From Stramenopiles sp. TOSAG23-3 (taxonomy: Eukaryota; Sar): 10,980 nucleotides of DNA. Shown here in pieces: positions 1 to 7,223 of the stretch. The stretch lies in the NCBI GenBank assembly GCA_900128585.1, contig LT642768.1, forward strand, positions 1-10,980, written 5' to 3'. The number at the start of each line of letters is the position of its first letter. The stretch's first letter is position 1. The notes below the pieces were generated by a model, which worked only from the letters and a program-made list of their open reading frames with translations, did no database searches and was not told the origin of the DNA. Both the position numbers and the translations under genes were made by a program.

Positions 1-313
1 AATTAATTAGAATTACAAAGTTAGGGCTGGATTAATCCTATGCTCTGTGTATGTATTAGTGTGATATTTATTATTATAATTATAATCAAATAAATAAATG
101 GAAAAAAATGGCAGTTAAAATAAAAAATAATGTTAATATTAGGGTTTTGTTCGAACGTTAAAAATTAAATTAATAAATAAATAAAGTTATACAGTAGGAG
201 GAAATTTGTTCTTCTTTTAATAATAATTTTCAAGTTCGCCAATTTTCAAGATTTATTTTATTCAGCTTAACATGATCACAGTATTATTGATTTTAATATT
301 ATACTACCGGTAT

Positions 314-373
314 AAAAAAATAAAAAAAGAAGAAGAAGAAAAAAGAAGAAAGAAGAGAAAAAAAAGAAAGAGG
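314..373. repeat. Polypurine (A/GAA-rich) tract
   Basis: About 60 bases are almost purely A and G on the + strand, with short GAA and AAAG runs and a single T interruption. This is a simple low-complexity tract, typical of AT-rich protist intergenic DNA. It could exclude nucleosomes upstream of the gene at 757, but that is inference. Confidence 0.8.
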
Positions 374-672
374 TGTTGAATTTTAATTTTCACATTTGAC
401 ATTTCACAGCTATTCTTTCTCATTTTGTATTTGCTATTATAGCACAAGTATTAAAGTGGCGAGTTAACGATAAATGGATACAGATCGATAAATGGGAGAA
501 GAACAGCAACATAAACTTGAAGAGAGGAATCGATATAGTATTTGAATATTTTGGTGAAGGGATCAACGCCAGTAGTTTTTTGTTCGGCAGTTTACTTTCC
601 AACAGTTAATGGTGCAAGAAGTGGCAAAGAAAATAATATTTCTTGTACGCAAAATTCTCCACCTAGACGACA

Positions 673-678
673 TATAAA
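673..678 (+). promoter_or_regulatory. Candidate TATA box for the scaffold gene
   Basis: A TATAAA hexamer lies 79 bases upstream of the ATG at 757, inside the short segment where composition shifts from AT-rich to balanced. A start site about 30 bases downstream would leave a 5' UTR of roughly 50 bases. A single hexamer in AT-rich DNA can arise by chance, so this rests on position only. Confidence 0.35.
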
Positions 679-756
679 GTGGACGGCAGGCGAGCTCCGA
701 AAGCCTAATCGTGAACATTTGAACAACCTACAGTTGGCCTGTATTATTGCAGAAAA

Positions 757-3700
757 ATGTCTTCCAAAACTCGAGCGAGCTTAGACGAACACTTGGATAG
801 AAGCCGCAGGCTTGAACTCGTGGAGCGGGGAAGGGGCAGGGCCATGTTTCAATCAAAAACGGGAGATGGGTACGATGTATTGCAGGATGACTCGGATTCG
901 TCAGGACGAGGTTCCAGGAGGCGACGCCCTATGTCCGCGAAAGTGCGCGGACAGAACGACCGGCCAGGAAAACGACGCCCCCGCACCGCACGAACCAGGG
1001 CCGAGTCCGACGATGAGGAAGAGTTGAGCGGCATTGTTGTGAGGCGCTCCCAGCGGCGAGGCGGTGCCAGGCGGCCAATGTCGGCAACTACTCGGCGACG
1101 GGGGGGGCGATTCAAGCGCACGAAAGGTGAGAAAAAAAGACCTTCCCATGGCCTTGCGCGAATCGAAAGAGCTGCTCAATGAAGCCAGGGATTACCTTTC
1201 CAAACGAAATTTGGTCGATGACAGGGCAGGTAGAAGAAAAACGCCGCGGAAGACCCCCAAAAAGCGCCCAACTTCTGCACGAAAAATGCGACGGCCACGT
1301 TCGGCAGTGGCCCTGTCTCGCCCGTCGGGCAAGAGGAAGGGCGGCGCGAACAACCGACGAGCATTTGGGGCTGGGCCTGGAGGCCCGCGGCGATCGGAAA
1401 GCACGAGCGGGCTGCTGCACGCGGCACGCGGACGGTCGAGCAATAACAAACGGAACCGTCGGGTCGACCGCATGAGCGTCATGCGCTGCGTTGAAAACGC
1501 GTTGATTAATGTCGACGACGTCATCGGTTTGGGAAACGTCAAAGTTCAAATAACAAAGAGCAATGACATTATTGTGGACGCGCACATCCTTGTGGACAGT
1601 CGCACGACTGTCAAGGAGGCCCACAAGCTGGCTACAAAGGCGAGGAAGCGCGCCATGCAGAGCAACACCGACATCTACGACGTTGTAGTCCATGTCGACG
1701 CGCAAACGCGGTACATATCGGGACGCGACAGCGCTGAAATCGAAGAGGACATCTGCAGCGCTATGGCCACGATCAAGGAGGTCAGCAGCGTTGCACGAGT
1801 GAAGATCAACCGAAAGGGCGGTCGAATCGCTGCAAATGTGGAAATATTGGTGAACCCGGAGTTGAGAATGCGAGAGGTGCATTATGTTGCCAGAAGGGCA
1901 CGAAAACTGGTGGAAGACATTCGCGACGTCGACGAGGCGGAAATACACCTTGAGCTGGCGAACAGTAGCAAGCTCGTCAATCGGGCGAGGAGTCGCGCCC
2001 GGACGGGATCGGCCAGTGATAAGATCGTGAATGGCTCGTACGAGAAGTCAGCGTCATCGCCTCAAACCACTACGGACGAAGACTTGTCGCAGACCTTTCC
2101 GCGTCAACCCCCACCGCGCCCACCTATGGTAGACACTAGCAGCCATACGGATGAAGAGGAGTACACGTACTCGGAAGATGAGTTTGAGACCGCCCCAAGA
2201 AGTTCCAAGAAAGAGAACCGAGGTGCATCAGCAAGTTCGAACCGGGAGAAAGACCCAATGTCCTTTATATCCCCGGAACGAAAGTACAGAGCACAGCAAG
2301 GCGGCCAGACGGGGGCAATGATGACCCCTCCTCGAAACATGAAAGCAATGTCCCCCGCAAGCCAGCATAGCGCACGGCAATCCGCACGGACGCAGAGAAT
2401 AGTTGGGATCACCCGCGACCCTCGTTTACGGCAAGTGCTGCGGAAAGTGAACGAACACATCCTGACAAGCGTACAATACCGAAGGTTTAAGTACGAGAAA
2501 CGCCTCGTAGCGGTTGGCACGGCGTTGGCTGACATGGACAGAAGCGGCCGAGGTGCCTTGCCGGCTTCCGTGTTTGTGCAAGGGTTTGAGGGCCTCAACA
2601 TTGGGCTGAACTTATTGGAAATTGAAAATTTCGTGAAAATGTTAGTCGGGGACCAGAACTACCAAGAAGACAGGTATAGCGTTCGCTTCGCCGATATCAT
2701 CGATTCGTTGAGAAAGTTGCAACGCCAGGACGCAGACGGCGTGGGTTCCAGCACAGAAGACGAGGAAGCGCAACGAGATGCACTGACTAAATATAGAGAG
2801 TACAGAAACAAAATAGAAGAGCAAAAATTAGACCAGGTCTCGGAGAGCATGGGCAGCCCCGCAAAGGGCAGGGCTGCCGAAAGCCCAAATGCAGCAGAAA
2901 TGTCACCCTTACTCGCGAGCAAAACGGGTGCCCCCCGCAACAAACATCTTGATCAGGCCCGTGGCGGCGCCTGGGACAACGGAACCCCATCTCCGCTTCT
3001 AACCCACGCGGAAAAAGCAGCGAGGGTTTTAGAGAATAAAATGAATGATCTTCAAAAGGAACAACAGAGGGAGCTAGAAACGGCGCAGCTGAAGCTGCAA
3101 GAAGAGCAGAAAGAGCTAGTAGCCAGGGCAGCTAAATTTGAGGCAGAACGAAAGAGGCAGTTAGAGGACCTCGAGACAGAGAAGAAGAAAGCACTGGAAG
3201 AAAAATCTCGGGTGGAAAAGGAGGCAGAAGAACGAGAGTTGAAATTGGCCGAGGAAAAAATCCGCTTACAGGAAGAAGCAGCGGAACGCGAGCGACAGGC
3301 AAAGGAAGAATCTATGCGCGAGCAGTTGAAGAAAGAGTGGCTCGCCCGTGAGCAGGCTCAACAGCGCCGGCTGGAGTTGGAGAAAGAGAAGCGCAAGAAA
3401 GAACAGGAGGAGGAAAAACTTCGTATCGAGCGAGAAAAAGCTGCGCTTGAAAAGACAAGGGCAGAAATGGAACGGGCAAAGCGGGAATGGGAACTGAAGC
3501 GTGTTGAAGAAGAGAGGAAACGCGAAGAAAAGGCAGAAAGGGAAAAACTTGAACACGACAAGGCGGAGCTAGCCAAAGCCCTGGAAGAGCAGAAGCAGAG
3601 GCTTGAGGAGGAAAAAGCGAAGTGGGAGAAGCAGCAAGCGCTAGGGGTAGAACAAACTCGATTGAAAGAAGAAAGGAAGAGGATTGAACAAGAAGAGGCC

Positions 3701-6700
3701 GCAAGAGAAGAGCACGCCGAACTTCTTCGAAACGAAAGGGCAGCACAGGAAAAGCTTGCGCGCAGAATGGAGGAGTTAGAGGCCAGACTTGCTATGGAGG
3801 AGGCAGAGAAAAAAGCAATTTTTGAAGAGCAAGAGCGCATGAAAGATGAAAGGCAGCGCGAAGTCAATGCCGTAAAGGAAGAAATCAACCGCGAAGCCGC
3901 TGCAAGGATACATGCAGAGAAGGAAATGAACGAGCGCATGGCAGAAGAGAAGGCGGCCCTTCAAAGACAAGCGGAAGAGGACAGGCTTGCCCTGGAAAAA
4001 ATAATAAACGAGTCTACAAAAGCTCGTGAGGCCGAAAAAGTGAGGCAGGAAGAGGCCGAAAAACAGGCGGCAGAAGAACGGGCCCAGTTGGAGGCGCAGA
4101 TAAAAATGGAAAGAGAACAGAACGAGAAAGAGAAGGCGTTGATGCAAGAGCAATTGAGAAAGGAGCTAGAGGAAAAGATGATGTTGGATGCCAAACGCAT
4201 TGCAAGCGAAGAAACCGAAGCGAAGCTAAGGGCAAGAGAAGAAGAGCTAGCGCGGGAACAGGCAGAGAAAGAAAAAGCGCTCGCAGAAGAAGCCCGGAAG
4301 AAGGTCGAGGAGATGGAGAAGCAGTTGAAACAGACCCAAGAGAAAATGAAACAGCAGCTGGCAGAAAAGGAGAAAGAAACGGAGCGATTGAAAATGGAAA
4401 AAATGGAGCAGGAGAAACAGGTGAAGCAAATTGCAGCTGAGGCAGGAAAAGTTGTGCTGGCCGCTATTCCAGACACCGCAGAGCTCACCCCACACGTTGA
4501 ATCTTCTTCCGAGGTGCAAAAAACCTTGTTTGCCGCCGATGATGCTATCGTAAGCATGCCACCAACAGGAGAAAAAGACGACGAATTAAGCAGAAGCCAG
4601 AATATTCGCATGAGGCGATTAAGTCGCAGCATTACCATTGAAACGGACACCGATTTAGAAGAAGAAGGGGAAGTGCAAAATCTTGAGCCCCCCTCAAACG
4701 AAGTCATGATCGAGCACTCCTACAGAATTCCCCAGGAAAACGTGACAACGAGGGGAGGAGAAACGGACCGCGAGTTAGAGAGTGGGGACACCTTTGATGA
4801 GAATGCAATGATGCCTATGAAATCTTTTATTAGTACTTCGGCAGCAGCAGACGGCCCAAGAAAGAAGTGGGAGCCTATTGCAACACCGCAAGGAAAAAAC
4901 CTGTACTGGTACAACTGGTCTTCGGGCGAAAGTCAATGGGAAATGCCAGATGAAGTCGCCAACGAGGGGACCCAGCCAAAAACCCAGACATTGCTAGCAG
5001 CAACACCAAAAGCGGACAACTTGCAAAAATCGTCGGAACTTTGGAAAATTTTATTGGCTCGATCAGCCGTTGTTGAAAAGAAAGGCAAGTGGAATCGTAT
5101 GATGGACCAGCAGACAAAGGAGCATTTTTATCACAACGAACAGACAGGCGTTTCGCAGTGGGATTTACCGAACAATTACTCCCAGGGCGCCGATGGCTCT
5201 TTCGCTACACCCAAGAAACAAACGTGTGTCTGGGAAGGCATTGCTACTCCTATGGGGCGCAACCTTTACTACTACAACTGGAAGACAGGGGAAAGCAGTT
5301 GGGAGAAACCCGAGGAATTGAAAACACCGCAAAACTCTGACAAGAAGCCTCGCGTTCTACCTTCAACACCGAAGGCAGAAGACGAGGGTACCTCCAAACA
5401 ACTTTGGTCGGTGCTTTTAGAGCGATCAGAAAAAGTGAAGGAGGCGGGAGAATGGTTTGAAATGTTGGACTCCAATACCAAAGAACGGTTTTATTACAAT
5501 AAATCTACTGGTGCCCTGCAGTGGGAAGTACCGGACGCCCTTGCAATTAAGCAAGAGCGCCATTTGCACGCAGCAAAACACAATCTAATAAAGTCCCCGA
5601 AAGCTTCGGCAGCTTCCATCGCAACAACACGCGATGGGAAGAGGTGGGAGCCAATAACGACGCCCAAGGGGAAGAACCTGTATTATTACGATTGGCACAC
5701 TGGAAACAGTCAATGGGAGAAACCGGACGAGTTGAAATCTCCAGATCCTAAGCAGAACCATGTCTTGCCATCGAACAGTGCTGTTCATACCATGACCGAA
5801 TTGAGCGAATCGCAACAGCTCTGGGACTCTTTGCGAACCCGATCTAAAACATCGCGAATACAGGGCGACTGGTTGGAAATGGTCGATCCCCACTCTCAAG
5901 AGAGGTTTTATTACAACACAACAAATGGAACCTCTCAGTGGGAAATGCCAAAGTTGACAGGAATGTGGGAAGCGTCCGACAAAGCCTTGCAGAAAGCGAA
6001 CCGCTCAGACGTCTGGGAACCGGTCATGACACCGAAAGGACGATTGCTTTATTACTACAATAAAACAACCGGGGCAGCCCAAAGAAAAATACCTGAAGGC
6101 TTTGATCCGCACACATCTTCTCATGGGGAGCACTTGCCGTCCACACCGAATTCTTCAGATGTGGAGCGGACGAAGCGTTTGTGGAAGGTCGTCTTAAACC
6201 GGTCGCGAGTAGTCGAAGTTCGCAGCGGTTGGGCACAGATGCACGATGATGTTACCCAGGAAATGTTTTTCCACCACTCCACAAATGGGATTTCGCAATG
6301 GGAGCGCCCTACGGATTTTGATTCTGCTGGTGCAGCCAATGATGCCCAACAGATGACCTACCATGGCTCCCCGGGGGAGGCAAATAAGTCAAAGTGGCAA
6401 CCAGTTGCTACTCCCAAAGGAAAAAATTTGTACTTCTGGAACAGCGAGACAGGGGAGTCGCAATGGGAAAGGCCCGCGGAACTGCCAGAAAATAAACCCG
6501 CAGTGTCGCTAGGAACCACTGGGAACACCCACAACAAGCATGAAGTGTTGCCCTCAACACCAAAAGCGGGAAATGCCGTGAAGGCAAAAAAAATGTGGCA
6601 GGTTTTGCGCAGCAGGTCGAAAGAGATCCGGGTGATTGGCGACTGGTCGGAGTTTTTGGACGAGCAAACGGGAGAACACTTTTTTTACAACAGTAGGAGT

Positions 6701-6817
6701 GGTGTGTCCCAATGGGAACTTCCGGAATCGTTAAAAGTGGCACAAGCAAACGCGAAGCTTCACTCCTCCCAACATGGAAACGCAGGGAATGATGGAGGGT
6801 ACGAGATTGACATTTAG
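757..6817 (+). CDS. Giant scaffold-like protein: RPxSA-rich N-terminus, two CDF C-terminal-like domains, EF-hand-like module, coiled coil, ten WW domains
   Basis: I do not recognise this as a named gene. Assuming a one-base frame change near 1100-1138, it encodes about 2,019 residues. Order: basic region with RPMSA, RPMSA, RPTSA and RPRSA motifs (about 45-190); two tandem domains like the cytosolic dimerisation domain of CDF zinc transporters (about 239-318 and 327-402); Ser/Pro/acidic linker with a proline-rich run; degenerate EF-hand-like module (about 550-655); highly charged helix or coiled coil (about 751-1227); an RRLS site resembling a PKA target (Ser about 1289); ten WW domains (about 1370-1995). 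No signal peptide or membrane segment is visible, so a cytosolic or cytoskeletal scaffold is inferred. The ATG at 757 has A at -3 and opens the frame carrying the first RPxSA motifs. An ATG at 1148 in the second frame is the alternative start and would lose them. No convincing intron is seen over 6 kb. It ends in TAG at 6815. Confidence 0.8.
1100..1138 (+). other. Frame change inside the scaffold gene (G8 and A7 runs; GTGAG also present)
   Basis: The frame from ATG 757 stays open to 1182, and the long frame is open from 1028 to the stop at 6817, so reading must move by one base between 1028 and 1182. Both sides look coding: RPMSA motifs occur before and RPTSA/RPRSA motifs after. A run of eight G (1100-1107) and a run of seven A (1132-1138) both lie inside. 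One surplus base in either run would join the frames. A GTGAG at 1127 could also pair with an AG ending at 1169 (43 bases) or 1184 (58 bases), and both keep the frame, but neither has the pyrimidine tract seen in the RtcB introns. A homopolymer error is my preferred reading, with a tiny intron or a real frameshift as alternatives. Confidence 0.7.
1472..1963 (+). other. Tandem pair of CDF (ZT_dimer-like) C-terminal domains
   Basis: Two consecutive segments (1472-1711 and 1736-1963) each follow the pattern of the CDF transporter cytosolic domain: helix, 'V..V.V....' strand, second strand with the VDS/VNP-type turn, then an EAH or EVH helix rich in Arg/Lys, then a strand ending in an HV or HL motif. 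In copy 1 the His at 1583 (DAHILV), the His at 1622 (EAHKLA) and the His at 1691 followed by Asp (VVHVDA) sit where bacterial YiiP-type transporters carry His and Asp ligands; this comparison is from memory. Copy 2 keeps the helix His (1880) and final-strand His (1946) but has Val-Glu in place of the first His. No transporter membrane helices accompany them. In CDF proteins this fold dimerises and senses Zn or other divalent ions. Confidence 0.8.
2414..2720 (+). other. Degenerate EF-hand-like module
   Basis: A helix ending 'ALADMDRSGRGALPASVF' is followed by a hydrophobic helix with a GLNIGL turn, a second helix (EIENFVKML) and a partial second loop leading to 'RYSVRFADIIDSL'. The layout is that of an EF-hand pair. 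However, the first loop (Asp at 2531) lacks the hydrophobic residue at loop position 8 and the Glu at position 12 in the expected register, so Ca2+ binding is doubtful. Similar worn EF-hands are common in flagellar and cytoskeletal proteins. The family assignment is inference. Confidence 0.55.
3008..4438 (+). other. Long charged alpha-helix / coiled-coil region
   Basis: Roughly 480 residues consist almost entirely of Glu, Lys, Arg, Ala, Gln and Leu, with no proline or glycine-rich breaks until the segment 'AAIPDTAEL' just after 4460. Some stretches have heptad-like spacing of Leu, Ala and Met. Others are E/K/R-dominated, as in stable single alpha-helices. If fully helical it would span around 70 nm (about 0.15 nm per residue), placing the N-terminal CDF-like domains far from the C-terminal WW array. 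The many minus-strand open frames across this stretch are mirror images of its biased codons. Confidence 0.85.
4862..6745 (+). repeat. Array of ten WW domains in five two-WW cassettes
   Basis: Ten WW domains are visible. The first Trp codons start at 4868, 5090, 5231, 5453, 5645, 5870, 6014, 6230, 6395 and 6644. In nine of them a second Trp codon lies exactly 69 bases (23 residues) later, in an SQWExP-type motif; the seventh has Arg (AGA at 6083) there. Odd domains share 'W.P..TP.G.NLYYYN'. Even domains share 'W.EM.D..T.E.FYYN' and are preceded by a helix of the form 'LW..LL.RS..V'. The linker before each helix usually carries LPSTPKA. Cassettes repeat every 121-138 residues, so the array grew by duplication of a two-WW unit. 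WW domains bind proline-rich or phospho-Ser/Thr-Pro peptides. Confidence 0.95.
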
Positions 6818-7223
6818 AGTGGTGGTGGTGCTAAAAACAAGGATGCTGAAGGAAACTCATAAAAAATACATATATATGTAGTTCGTAATAATATACATGT
6901 AATATTTTTTCTCTCTCCAGAAATAACTATTCCTGTCTTTATTATTATATTAGCATGAACACAGCATCAACATGTACCGGTACAGGTATTAATATTACAA
7001 CTGGTACCCAACAACTGTAATCTTCTTCTTCATCACCACCACCACCACCCCACGGACAATTTCTCGCGTTCAACTTCAAAAGATACTATTTTGAAGAAGT
7101 GGATTGTTTGCATTTAACAAACCATTACATTGTTTGCCCCGTGAGATTACAATAAAATATCATTACAGCACAAACGTTTCACGCTGGTTGAATTACATTT
7201 TCCCTCTGATCCATTATTCACGC
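6818..7223. other. Intergenic spacer: 3' region of scaffold gene and 5' region of RtcB
   Basis: No gene is seen. The first ~140 bases are AT-rich, with CATAAAAAAT at about 6858 and TGTAAT at about 6898; either could mark the 3' end of the scaffold transcript, but no perfect AATAAA stands out near the stop. A perfect GTACCGGTAC palindrome lies at 6974-6983, followed by a related CTGGTACCC near 7001. A TTC/CAC trinucleotide stretch occupies about 7021-7050. The remaining ~170 bases lead to the RtcB ATG without an obvious TATA box. Confidence 0.6.
6974..6983. promoter_or_regulatory. GTACCGGTAC palindrome in the spacer upstream of RtcB
   Basis: This is a perfect 10-base palindrome about 240 bases upstream of the RtcB ATG. 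Related words occur in other non-coding stretches: TACCGGTA at 305-312 and GTACCAGGTAC at about 10338-10348. It could be a transcription factor site or a common non-coding word of this genome; the window alone cannot distinguish these. Confidence 0.3.

Larger units (their letters stand above)
1..756. other. AT-rich intergenic flank and probable 5' region of the scaffold gene
   Basis: No convincing coding sequence is present. The open frames here lack an ATG or show no protein-like pattern. The first ~450 bases are extremely AT-rich, with stacked AATAAA-like words (around 90-98 and 172-184) that could be poly(A) signals of a gene lying to the left; this is only inference. A TACCGGTA palindrome lies at 305-312 and a polypurine tract follows it. 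Composition becomes more balanced after about 560, as expected on approaching a gene, and a TATAAA lies at 673-678. The last part is probably promoter and 5' UTR of the gene starting at 757. Confidence 0.6.

Noticed and set aside
420-602. 60-codon minus-strand open frame
   Set aside because: It begins at a TTG, has AT-driven composition, and shows no motif or neighbour support.
542-784. 80-codon open frame just upstream of and overlapping the scaffold start
   Set aside because: It has no ATG (begins at TTG), shows no protein-like features, and overlaps the better-supported start at 757. It is probably 5' flank or UTR.
1127-1184. GTGAG...AG micro-intron in the scaffold gene as the accepted explanation of the frame change
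   Set aside because: It restores frame, but lacks the pyrimidine tract and branch-like CTAAC seen in both RtcB introns and is much shorter than either; kept only as an alternative to a homopolymer error.
1112-1948. 278-codon minus-strand frame opposite the CDF-like domains
   Set aside because: The + strand carries the clear domain pattern and the motifs that continue into the rest of the protein; the antisense frame has no recognisable family pattern.
3266-4707. Several long minus-strand frames (up to about 250 codons) rich in Ser, Phe and Leu
   Set aside because: They are antisense images of the GAA/GAG/AAG-rich coiled-coil codons of the scaffold gene; their 'hydrophobic' look comes from reverse-complemented Glu and Lys codons.
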